Source: Acidimicrobiia bacterium
Lineage (GTDB): Bacteria; Actinomycetota; Acidimicrobiia; Acidimicrobiales; JACDCH01
Reading direction: 5' to 3'
DNA length: 8,586 bases
Assembly (NCBI GenBank): GCA_013694495.1
Contig: JACDCH010000656.1
Span: forward strand, 1 to 8,586
The stretch's first letter is position 1. The number at the start of each line of letters is the position of its first letter. A program made the translations under genes and the position numbers. Below the pieces are notes generated by a model. It saw only the letters and a list, made by a program, of their open reading frames with translations, was not told the origin of the DNA and did no database searches. This document shows, in pieces, positions 1-6,003 of the stretch.

Positions 1-1263
1 ATCCTCACCGTCGCCCGGGAGGCGGGCGAGGCGGCGGTGGTCGCGGCCGACGCCGGCGGCTCGCTGCTCGAGGTGGCCGAGGCCGCCAGGGAGCAGGGCG
101 CCGACGCGCTGGCCCGCACGCCCGAGCTGCTTCCCGTGCTGAAGCAGGCCGGCGTCGTCGACTCCGGGGGCACCGGCTTCCTGCTGCTGCTGGACGCGCT
201 CCTGCACGTGGTCGACGGCCGGCCCATGCCCGAGGCGCCCGAAGGCGAGGGTCCCGACGTCGTCGCCGCCATCGAGGCGGCGGGCGGGGCCGAGACCGGT
301 GGCATCGCCGACCTCCGCTACGAGGTCATGTACCTGCTCGAGGCGCCCGACGGCTCGATCCCGGCCTTCAAGGACGTCTGGGCCGGCATCGGCGACTCGA
401 TCGTCGTGGTCGGCGGGGACGGCATGTGGAACTGCCACATCCACACCGACGACGTGGGCGCCGCCATCGAGGCCGCCCTCGACGCCGGCCGCCCTCGACG
501 CATCCGGGTCACCGATCTGCTCGACGAGGTCGGCGGCGCCGTGGTCGAGGAGCGCTGGGTCCGGGAGGCCACCGTCGACGACCACGGGCTCGACGTCGAC
601 GAGCCGGTCACCACCGCGGTCGTGGCGGTGGCCGTCGGCGACGGGATCAAGCGCCTCTTCCACAACCTGCACGCCCAGCGCATCGTCGCCGGCGGTCAGA
701 CGATGAACCCATCGACGGCCCAGCTGCTCGCTGCGGTCGAGGCCTGCCCCGCCGACCAGGTGGTCGTCCTGCCGAACAACAAGAACATCGTCCCGGTGGC
801 GGAGCAGCTCGACGCCCAGACCACCAAGACGGTCCGGGTCGTGCCGACTCGTGGTGCGACCGAGGGGTTCGCCGCGCTGCTCGCCTACGACCCCGAGGCC
901 GACGCCGACACGAACGCCGAGTCGATGGCCGCCGCTGCGTCCTCGGTGGTGGCCGGCGAGATCACGCGGGCGGTGCGGTCGTCGGTCTCCGACGCCGGAC
1001 CCATCGCCGAGGGCGACTGGCTAGGAATCTCCCGCCAGGGCATCGAGGTGGTCGACGCCGACCTCGCGGCCACGTGCTGCGCCCTGCTCGACCACCTCGT
1101 CACCGACGAGCACGAGATCGTCACCGTGATCGAGGGCGACGGGGCCCGTCCGGGCGCCACCCGCCGGCTCACGGAGTGGCTCGCCGAGCACCGCCCCGAC
1201 GTCGAAGCCGAGGTGCACCACGGGGGCCAGCCCCTCTACCCCTACCTCTTCGGCGTCGAATGA
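1..1263 (+). CDS. fakA: FakA-type DhaL/DAK2 domain kinase, 5'-truncated by the window
   Basis: This is the C-terminal 420 residues of a fatty acid kinase subunit A/YloV-family protein. The frame is open from base 1, and its first residues (TVAREAGEAA) fit the inside of a DhaL domain, so the true start lies upstream. In order I see the end of the nucleotide-binding DhaL domain with VDSGGTGF (about bases 157-180), a middle domain with CHIHTDD (433-453), and the C-terminal domain with VAGGQTMNPST (685-717) and LPNNKNI (769-789), ending in LYPYLFGVE and TGA. In Firmicutes, FakA phosphorylates fatty acids held by FakB. The substrate in actinobacteria is inferred, and no FakB gene is in view. The GTG at base 37 is not the start, because coding-like sequence precedes it. 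recG follows after 40 bases, the usual neighbour for this family. The family call is strong; the precise role is less certain. Confidence 0.93.
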   Translation: MLTVAREAGEAAVVAADAGGSLLEVAEAAREQGADALARTPELLPVLKQAGVVDSGGTGFLLLLDALLHVVDGRPMPEAPEGEGPDVVAAIEAAGGAETGGIADLRYEVMYLLEAPDGSIPAFKDVWAGIGDSIVVVGGDGMWNCHIHTDDVGAAIEAALDAGRPRRIRVTDLLDEVGGAVVEERWVREATVDDHGLDVDEPVTTAVVAVAVGDGIKRLFHNLHAQRIVAGGQTMNPSTAQLLAAVEACPADQVVVLPNNKNIVPVAEQLDAQTTKTVRVVPTRGATEGFAALLAYDPEADADTNAESMAAAASSVVAGEITRAVRSSVSDAGPIAEGDWLGISRQGIEVVDADLAATCCALLDHLVTDEHEIVTVIEGDGARPGATRRLTEWLAEHRPDVEAEVHHGGQPLYPYLFGVE

Positions 1264-1264
1264 C

Positions 1265-1304
1265 GTTTCGAGCACCTTCGCTTCGCTCCGCTCGCCCGAG
1301 CTCG
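1265..1304. repeat. short low-complexity TCGCTCCGCTCG-type junction sequence
   Basis: The fakA-recG gap starts 1 nt after the fakA stop with GTTTCGAGC (1265-1273). The same 9 bases start directly after the recG stop (3491-3499). Next comes CTTCGCTTCGCTCCGCTCG (1276-1294), of the same type as sequences after recG and yceD, and an 8-bp palindrome CGAGCTCG (1297-1304) that runs into the first base of the recG start codon. There is no clear Shine-Dalgarno sequence here. The function is unknown; it may be transcript-end or repetitive spacer DNA. Confidence 0.45.
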
Positions 1305-3490
1305 TGAGCGACGCCGAGGGGCCGATCACGCTCCGGGAGTTCTCGGAGATGGACGTCGAGCGGCTGAAGGGCGTGGGGGAGAAGAAGGCGGAGGCGTTGC
1401 GCACCGTCGGGATCGACAACGTGCTCGACCTGCTGACGCACTACCCCCGGCGCTGGATCGACCGCACGAACGAGGCGCGCATCCGCGACCTGCTGCCGGG
1501 CGAGCAGGCCCTGGTGCTCGTGACGGTGCAGGCGATCTCCGGCCGCCGCACCCGCGGCCGCCCGCCGAAGTCGCTCGTGACAGCCGACGTCACCGACGGG
1601 AGCGGCCACCTGCGGGTCACGTTCTTCAACCAGGCGTGGCGCGAGCGGCAGCTCTCACCGGGGACGCAGGCCGCCCTGTTCGGCAAGCTCGAGCTCTTCA
1701 ACGGCCGCAAGCAGATGACGTCGCCGATCGTCGACCTCATCGGCGACAAGACCGGCAAGGTCGTTCCGATCTACCCGCAGTCCGAGAAGGCCGGGCTGAC
1801 GACGTCGGACATCGGCACGTTCGTGGCCGAGGTGCTCCGCCGTTCGACGGTCCGCGGGATCCTCGATCCGGTCCCCGCCGACGTGCTGGCCCGCTTCGAC
1901 CTCGTGGGCCGGGAGGCGGCGATCCGGGGCATCCACGGCCCGGACGGCATGGACGAGCAGGACCGGGCGCGGGAGCGGCTCGTGTTCGACGAGCTGCTGG
2001 GCATCCAGCTGGCGCTCGTCCTCCGCAAGCAGGCGCTCGAGCAGACGGCCCGCGGGATCCGCCACGACGTGAGCGGTGAGCTGGTGGACCGGTTCCTCGG
2101 CCGGCTGCCGTTCGACCTCACGGCGGGCCAGCGCGACGCGATCGCGGCACTCTCAGCCGACCTCGCCGGCCCGCACCCGATGCACCGCCTGCTGCAGGGT
2201 GACGTGGGCGCCGGCAAGACGGTCGTCGCCGTGACCGCCCTGCTGGCCGCCGTCGAAGGTGGTCACCAGGGCGCGCTGATGGCGCCGACCGAGGTGCTCG
2301 CCGAGCAGCACGCCCTCGGGGTCAGGCCGCTCCTCGCCGGCCTCACGGTGGGCGCGGGGGAGGGCGCCGGCCAGCTGTTCGACCAGCGGGAGCTGGCGGT
2401 CGGTCTCCTCACGAACCGCACCACGGCGAAGGAGCGCGAGCGGCTCCTGGTCGGCCTCGCCGAGGGCACCGTCGACGTCGTCATCGGCACCCACGCCTTG
2501 ATCGAGGAGGGCATCGCCTTTCGTTCGCTCGGCGTCGTGGTCGTGGACGAGCAGCACCGCTTCGGCGTGGAGCAGCGGGCCGCGCTGCGCGACAAGGGCG
2601 CCGGCGGGGTGGTGCCCGACGTGCTCGTGATGACGGCGACGCCGATCCCGAGGACGGCGGCCATGACCGTCTACGGCGACCTCGACGTCACCGAGATCAA
2701 GACCGCCCCCGAGGGGCGCAAGCCCATCACCACCGTCTGGGAGCGGACCCGGCCGCACGCCGACGGTCAGCTCTCGCTGGCCGAGCTGGCGGTGTGGGAC
2801 CACGTGAAGCGCGAGGTCGAGGCTGGCCACCAGGCCTTTGTCGTCTGCCCGCTCATCGAGGAGTCCGAGAAGCTCGAGGTCCGCTCGGCCCAGGCGACCT
2901 TCGACGAGCTCGACGCCGGACCCCTCGCCGGGCTGCGGCTCGGGCTGCTGCACGGCCGCCTCCGTCCCACCGCCAAGGAGGCCACGATGGAGCAGTTCCG
3001 GGCCGCCCGGCTCGACGTGCTCGTGGCCACCAGCGTCATCGAGGTCGGCGTCGACGTCCCCAACGCCACCGTGATGGTGATCCTCGACGCCGACCGCTTC
3101 GGCATCGCCCAGCTCCACCAGCTCCGGGGCCGGGTCGGGCGGGCCCAGCTGCCGTCGTGGTGCTACCTCGTGGCCGCCGGCCAGTCGCCCGACGCGGAGC
3201 GGCGGCTCGAGGCGCTGTGCGACCCGAAGTCGGGCCAGGACGGCTTCGTGCTCGCCGAGGTCGACCTCGAGGTGCGGGGCGAGGGGACCGTCTTCGCCAC
3301 CCGCCAGAAGGGGCGCAACGACCTGAAGCTCGCCTCGCTCCTGCGTGACCGGGGCGTCGTGGCCCGGGCTCGCGAGGTGGCCTTCGAGCTCGTCGGCGCC
3401 GACCCGGGGCTCGCCCGGCACGCCGAGCTGCTCGACGAGGTCACGCTCTTCCTCGACGAGGACGAGCGGGAGTTCCTGGCCAAGTCCTGA
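1304..3490 (+). CDS. recG: ATP-dependent DNA helicase RecG
   Basis: RecG is a monomeric superfamily 2 helicase that remodels stalled forks and branched DNA, including Holliday junctions. The 728-aa product has the full architecture. An N-terminal helix-hairpin-like stretch (LKGVGEKKAEAL, about 21-32) is followed by LLTHYPRRWIDRT and an OB-fold wedge domain (about 60-150). The helicase core carries Walker A GDVGAGKT (299-306), the DEQH box (415-418), TATPIPRT (444-451), ATSVIEVGVDVPNA (575-588) and QLRGRVGR (606-613). The TRG-type element follows (DGFVLAEVDLEVRGEG...TRQKG, 646-670). A stretch around 350-372 is longer than in E. coli RecG; I recall this as common in actinobacteria. The GTG at 1304 lacks a good ribosome site. 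An in-frame ATG at 1349 has GGAG directly upstream, but the residues before it (ITLREFSEMDV) resemble conserved RecG N-termini, so I keep 1304. The start is less certain than the identity. Confidence 0.97.
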   Translation: MSDAEGPITLREFSEMDVERLKGVGEKKAEALRTVGIDNVLDLLTHYPRRWIDRTNEARIRDLLPGEQALVLVTVQAISGRRTRGRPPKSLVTADVTDGSGHLRVTFFNQAWRERQLSPGTQAALFGKLELFNGRKQMTSPIVDLIGDKTGKVVPIYPQSEKAGLTTSDIGTFVAEVLRRSTVRGILDPVPADVLARFDLVGREAAIRGIHGPDGMDEQDRARERLVFDELLGIQLALVLRKQALEQTARGIRHDVSGELVDRFLGRLPFDLTAGQRDAIAALSADLAGPHPMHRLLQGDVGAGKTVVAVTALLAAVEGGHQGALMAPTEVLAEQHALGVRPLLAGLTVGAGEGAGQLFDQRELAVGLLTNRTTAKERERLLVGLAEGTVDVVIGTHALIEEGIAFRSLGVVVVDEQHRFGVEQRAALRDKGAGGVVPDVLVMTATPIPRTAAMTVYGDLDVTEIKTAPEGRKPITTVWERTRPHADGQLSLAELAVWDHVKREVEAGHQAFVVCPLIEESEKLEVRSAQATFDELDAGPLAGLRLGLLHGRLRPTAKEATMEQFRAARLDVLVATSVIEVGVDVPNATVMVILDADRFGIAQLHQLRGRVGRAQLPSWCYLVAAGQSPDAERRLEALCDPKSGQDGFVLAEVDLEVRGEGTVFATRQKGRNDLKLASLLRDRGVVARAREVAFELVGADPGLARHAELLDEVTLFLDEDEREFLAKS

Positions 3491-3493
3491 GTT

Positions 3494-3535
3494 TCGAGCT
3501 CACTCGTTCGGCTGCGCCTCACTCCGTTCGCTCGA
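3494..3535. terminator. imperfect inverted repeat directly after recG
   Basis: TCGAGC (3494-3499) and GCTCGA (3530-3535) form 6-bp arms around a 30-nt loop that contains CACTCGTTCGG and CACTCCGTTCG as near-direct repeats. It begins 3 nt after the recG stop. There is no T-run, so an intrinsic terminator is not shown; transcript-end processing or simple repetitive spacer are alternatives. Confidence 0.3.
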
Positions 3536-3545
3536 GTTCGACTGA

Positions 3546-3689
3546 CCCTCGCTCCGCTCGGGGCTGTTCCCGGTCCTCGGCCGACTTCGTCGCCCTGCGG
3601 CCGATGCCTGGGGGCTCCGCCCCCAGACCGCAGCGCCTCCGGCGGTCGCCAGGCGCGTCGCGACGCGGGTGTTCCGCCGCACGTCCTGA
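3546..3689 (+). repeat. dispersed multi-hairpin element, copy A
   Basis: About 144 bp that recurs in the same orientation at 8263-8401. Identical blocks shared with copy B are 3546-3561 (16 nt), 3571-3604 (34 nt), 3631-3648 (18 nt) and 3670-3684 (15 nt), in the same order and with similar spacing. It contains three successive inverted repeats: TCGGCCG/CGGCCGA (3577-3583 and 3598-3604), CTGGGGGC/GCCCCCAG with a 3-nt loop (3608-3615 and 3619-3626), and CGCC-TCC-GGCG (3634-3644). No protein is recognisable in it. It sits 55 bp after the recG stop. It looks like a REP-like or BIME-like intergenic repeat, or a non-autonomous mobile element; the family is not known to me. Confidence 0.75.
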
Positions 3690-3726
3690 AGTGAAATGAC
3701 TGCTGGCGCGATGAGCCTGCAGTCGC

Positions 3727-3749
3727 CGATCGCTCGACGCGATCGTTTT
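3727..3749 (+). terminator. candidate intrinsic terminator
   Basis: CGATCGC (3727-3733) and GCGATCG (3739-3745) are perfect 7-bp arms around the 5-nt loop TCGAC, followed at once by TTTT (3746-3749). This is the best intrinsic-terminator-like structure in the window for + strand transcription. It lies about 240 bp after recG, before the 122-bp tandem repeats. The T-run is short, so the assignment is tentative. Confidence 0.45.
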
Positions 3750-3789
3750 CCCCAACCCCGGGTGGGCCGCCATGCCCCCCACCGCTGAG

Positions 3790-3909
3790 ATGAAGGGGTC
3801 CGGACCGCCCCGGCGAAGCCCCCTCGCCGGGCCCCGGAATCGAATCGAGACATAGGAAGGACCTGCGGCGACGCGGCCGTCGGCCGCAATCCGAACGCAG
3901 GTCATGAGC
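3790..3909. repeat. tandem degenerate repeat, unit 1
   Basis: First of two adjacent units of about 120 bp, both opening with ATGAAGGG. The core 3837-3882 matches 3959-4004 of unit 2 at 40 of 46 positions (offset 122). The unit contains the inverted repeat GACCTGCG (3860-3867) / CGCAGGTC (3896-3903) with a 28-nt interior. Open frames on the minus strand across it are not credible genes, because the two units fall in different frames. Confidence 0.7.
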
Positions 3910-4031
3910 ATGAAGGGTTGCCGACCGCACCGGGCGAAGCCCTCGACGCAGCAACCCGGATTCGAATGGAGACACAGGAAGGACCTGCGCCGACGTCGCC
4001 GTCGCGGCCGACCCGTGCGCAGGTCCTGACG
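3910..4031. repeat. tandem degenerate repeat, unit 2
   Basis: Second unit. The inverted repeat GACCTGCG (3982-3989) / CGCAGGTC (4018-4025) is preserved exactly, with the same 28-nt interior as unit 1, although flanking bases have diverged. The unit ends about 25 bp before the GTG start of the membrane-protein gene, so the pair occupies that gene's probable promoter region. A regulatory site is possible, but no factor can be named. Confidence 0.7.
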
Positions 4032-4054
4032 GTGGTACCGGGCAGACTGCGCCG

Positions 4055-4624
4055 GTGCCGTCCGTGCCCCACGTCCCGACGACGACCGAGTGGGTCCTGG
4101 CCGCCGAGGCCGCCCTGCTCATCGCCGTCCTGTGCGGCTACCTGCTCGTGCGCCCGTCCCTGGGCCGGCTGACCAACGGCGCCCGGGTCGCCTCGCTGGC
4201 CTTCGCCACGCTCGGCGCCGGGCTCGTCCTCGCCGTCGTGGTCCTGCTGGCGTCGGGGATCCGCGCCTCGAGCGTCGACCTGGCGGCCGAGAGCATCGAG
4301 GAGGCGAACTACCCGGCGGGCGTCCTCGCCGGCGAGCTCATCGGCTTCGACCCGGAGACGTCGCAGGACGTCGCCGCCTACGCCGCCGCCCTGCTCATGC
4401 CGCTGGCCGCGCTGTGCGGCGTGATGGCGTTCGCGGTGATGCACTCCGCGCCGCGCTCGGCCCTGCGCACGGCGGCCACCTGCGTGGCCGGCTTCGTTTT
4501 CCTCGTCGGCCTGCTCGCGGTCATGGGCGACACGGGCCCGCTGCCCGCCGGCGTCGGCTGGTTCGCCCTCAACCTCGCTGCCCTCGCCGCCCTGGCCCTC
4601 GCCTCCGACCGTCCCGCCGCGTAA
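4055..4624 (+). CDS. small multi-pass membrane protein of unknown function
   Basis: The 189-aa product is not a family I recognise. It has about five hydrophobic helices, at roughly residues 12-32, 45-68, 106-129, 138-157 and 165-184. Between helices two and three is an acidic extramembrane loop of about 40 residues containing ESIEEANYPAGVLAGELIGFDPETSQD. The frame has strong GC bias at third codon positions, unlike the non-coding DNA before it. The start is the GTG at 4055; no ATG or strong ribosome site is better placed, and the message could be leaderless. It stands alone on the + strand, downstream of the tandem repeat, and ends 16 bp from the convergent minus-strand operon. The gap between them holds the palindrome GCCCGGGC (4631-4638). 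The existence of the gene is likely; its function is unknown. Confidence 0.75.
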   Translation: MPSVPHVPTTTEWVLAAEAALLIAVLCGYLLVRPSLGRLTNGARVASLAFATLGAGLVLAVVVLLASGIRASSVDLAAESIEEANYPAGVLAGELIGFDPETSQDVAAYAAALLMPLAALCGVMAFAVMHSAPRSALRTAATCVAGFVFLVGLLAVMGDTGPLPAGVGWFALNLAALAALALASDRPAA

Positions 4625-4640
4625 CGCTCGGCCCGGGCTG

Positions 4641-4895
4641 TCACATGTAGGTCTGCGCCGACTCCGGCGGGGCCAGCAGGGTCTTGAAGTGCTCGTACCA
4701 CGGGACCATCGCCTCGGCCGCTTGGCCGTGGGCCACGGCGAACAGGTCGACCGGCGCCTCGCCGAGGTCGCCGCTGTCGTCGGAATCGGGGATCGCCGCC
4801 ATCAGCAGATCGACGGTCGCGTCGTCGACGCCCGAGGGGACATCGGCACCCCGCAGCAGGTAGGTCGTGAGCATCGACAGCGCCCGTGTGGGCAC
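4641..4895 (-). CDS. 84-aa acidic hypothetical protein
   Basis: Last gene of the three-gene minus-strand operon. The product has no recognisable domain. Its middle is acidic (IPDSDDSGDLGEAPVDLFAVAHG), followed by an amphipathic, aromatic stretch (AMVPWYEHFKTLL) and a short tail ending QTYM. There is no signal peptide or membrane segment, so it is probably cytosolic. Codon use is strongly GC-ended in this frame, which supports a real gene. The start is uncertain: GTG at 4895 gives 84 aa, and an in-frame ATG at 4874 gives 77 aa (beginning MLTTYLLRGADVPSG). Neither has a clear ribosome site. The gene begins 22 nt after the CxxC gene's stop, so translational coupling is plausible. Confidence 0.6.
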   Translation of the reverse strand: MPTRALSMLTTYLLRGADVPSGVDDATVDLLMAAIPDSDDSGDLGEAPVDLFAVAHGQAAEAMVPWYEHFKTLLAPPESAQTYM

Positions 4896-4901
4896 ATCTG
4901 G

Positions 4902-4914
4902 CGGGCGCCGCCCG
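4902..4914. other. GC-rich palindrome before the 84-aa gene
   Basis: CGGGCG-C-CGCCCG forms 6-bp arms around one base. It lies between the stop of the CxxC gene and the start of the 84-aa gene, where a ribosome site would be expected. It could fold in the transcript, but at this GC content a chance palindrome is also possible. Confidence 0.25.
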
Positions 4915-4917
4915 ATG

Positions 4918-5118
4918 TCAGAACGAGGGCTCGTCGGGGCCGTCGAGGTCGTCGGCGTCGACCACGATGTCCCAGCGGTCGCGGCAGTCTCGGCAGCGGT
5001 AGACGACGAGGTCGCCGGGTTCCCAGCCCATCTCGGGCTCGTCGCCGAGCCGGTGGCACTCCCCGCCGCAGTCGATGCAGGTGATGCTCTCGGGCGGTCC
5101 GGGTCGGGCCGGGGCCAC
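4918..5118 (-). CDS. 66-aa CxxC...CxxC zinc-ribbon-like protein
   Basis: A 66-residue protein with CIDC (residues 14-17) and CRDC (42-45), separated by 24 residues. This spacing fits a small zinc ribbon with two Cys pairs. An extra Cys-His (CH at 21-22) lies just after the first pair. The C-terminus is very acidic (DIVVDADDLDGPDEPSF). The start is the GTG at 5118, 2 nt after the stop of the enoyl-CoA hydratase gene, with GGGGAT in that gene's last codons as a possible ribosome site. No enzymatic signature is visible. Zinc binding is inferred from the cysteine pattern. Its partner could be nucleic acid, an acyl-CoA enzyme or another protein. The near-abutting position indicates cotranscription with the hydratase-family gene. 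Confidence 0.65.
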   Translation of the reverse strand: MAPARPGPPESITCIDCGGECHRLGDEPEMGWEPGDLVVYRCRDCRDRWDIVVDADDLDGPDEPSF

Positions 5119-5120
5119 CC

Positions 5121-5849
5121 CTACATCCCCGGCACGGGGCGGTCGGTGAAGCGGGCCACCCCGTCGGCGAACCCGTCGGCGAAGATCGTCTCCCGGCCGA
5201 TGCGGTCCTCGTTGGCCAGGGCGGCTTCGAGCCCGAGCCCGAGGCCGTCGTAGACGCAGCGGCGGTCGTTCACCACGCACGTCCACGGGAACGACGCGAT
5301 CGACTCGCCGAGGGCGACGGCGGCGTCGAGGGCGGTGCCGTCGTCGACGACCCGGTCGACCAACCCGATCCGCTCGGCCTCGTCGGTGCCGATCTCGCGG
5401 CCCGTGAGGATCAGGTCGAGGGCCCGGCCGAGCCCGACGATGCGAGGCAGCCGGTAGGTGCCGCCGTCGATCAGCGGCACGCCCCAGCGCCGCTCGAGGC
5501 AGCCGAACCGCGCCGAGCGGCCGGCGACGCGCAGGTCGCACCACGCCGCCACCTCGAGCCCGCCGGCCACGCACCACCCCTCGATGGCGGCGATGACGGG
5601 CTTCGAGAGCTGCAGGCGGGTGGAGCCCATGGGCCCGGACGGGCGGAGGGCGGGCAGGTCCTTGAGGTTCGCCCCGGCACAGAACGCGGCCTTGTCACCG
5701 GTGAGCACCGCGACCTTCGCGTCGGGGTCGGCGTCGAACGCCAGCAGCTCGTCGTGGAGGCGAGCCGCAGTGGCGGAGTTGACGGCGTTGCGCACCTGCG
5801 GCTGATCGATGCGGACGATCCGGACGGCGGCGGACGGGACCTGCGACAT
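5121..5849 (-). CDS. enoyl-CoA hydratase/isomerase (crotonase) family protein
   Basis: A 242-aa crotonase-fold protein, slightly shorter than the usual 255-260. Crotonases act on acyl-CoA thioesters, most often adding water to 2-enoyl-CoA. Visible signatures are LDxP-like IDQPQVRNAVN (14-24), the oxyanion-hole segment FCAGANLKDL (56-65), and AIEGWCVAGGLEVAAWCDL (88-106), which provides the second oxyanion-hole glycine. Glu99 (GGLEV) and Glu119 (CLERRWG) align with the two catalytic glutamates of rat mitochondrial enoyl-CoA hydratase, so hydratase activity is plausible. The chain has a standard LTGREIGTDEAERIGLVDRVV stretch (148-168). Start ATG at 5849 gives a conventional N-terminus; longer upstream reading is antisense filler. 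No strong ribosome site precedes it. First gene of the minus-strand operon, divergent from rsmD. The substrate cannot be told. Confidence 0.9.
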   Translation of the reverse strand: MSQVPSAAVRIVRIDQPQVRNAVNSATAARLHDELLAFDADPDAKVAVLTGDKAAFCAGANLKDLPALRPSGPMGSTRLQLSKPVIAAIEGWCVAGGLEVAAWCDLRVAGRSARFGCLERRWGVPLIDGGTYRLPRIVGLGRALDLILTGREIGTDEAERIGLVDRVVDDGTALDAAVALGESIASFPWTCVVNDRRCVYDGLGLGLEAALANEDRIGRETIFADGFADGVARFTDRPVPGM

Positions 5850-6003
5850 CGGGTGAGCGTACGTTCGTCGCTGTGAGCGAGCGTGCGAGCGAACCAAGTC
5901 ACTGGTCTGCTCCATCACTGCGGAGCTTGCCGAGCAGTGAGCCCTCATCGGTGCCCCGTGCGTACGGGCTGATCCGAGGAACCGAAGCTCCGAGGGAGCA
6001 CCG
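5850..6003. promoter_or_regulatory. divergent intergenic region with an inverted repeat
   Basis: These 154 bp separate the crotonase-family gene (-) from rsmD (+) and must hold the promoters for both operons. I see TCACTGC (5915-5921) / GCAGTGA (5934-5940), 7-bp arms with a 12-nt interior, and a GAGCGAGCGTGCGAGCGAAC stretch (about 5875-5894) of the same type as the repeats at other gene junctions. GAGGGAG (5992-5998) is the rsmD ribosome site. No convincing -35/-10 pair can be named. Confidence 0.5.

Noticed and set aside
426..1307. Arg/Gly-rich + strand open frame overlapping fakA
   Set aside because: It is a shadow of fakA in another frame, with composition typical of high-GC frame shifts.
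2153..3421. 422-codon minus-strand open frame inside recG
   Set aside because: It is antisense to the helicase core of recG and has low-complexity Gly/Glu/His/Leu composition. Conserved motifs all lie on the + strand.
3546..3689. Insertion sequence remnant
   Set aside because: There is no transposase frame, no terminal inverted repeat pair bounding the element, and no visible target duplication. A non-autonomous element is not excluded.
3837..3882. tRNA or tRNA-derived attachment site, suggested by GAATCGAATC-like bases
   Set aside because: No cloverleaf, acceptor stem or anticodon arm can be drawn around it, and no integrase is nearby.
3790..4031. CRISPR array
   Set aside because: There are only two units, they have diverged along their length, and there are no unique spacers of regular size and no cas genes.
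3163..4122. Minus-strand open frames running through the 3491-4054 region
   Set aside because: They cross the recG 3' end and the repeats. The repeat units fall in different frames, and the encoded peptides are low complexity, so conservation is at the DNA or RNA level.
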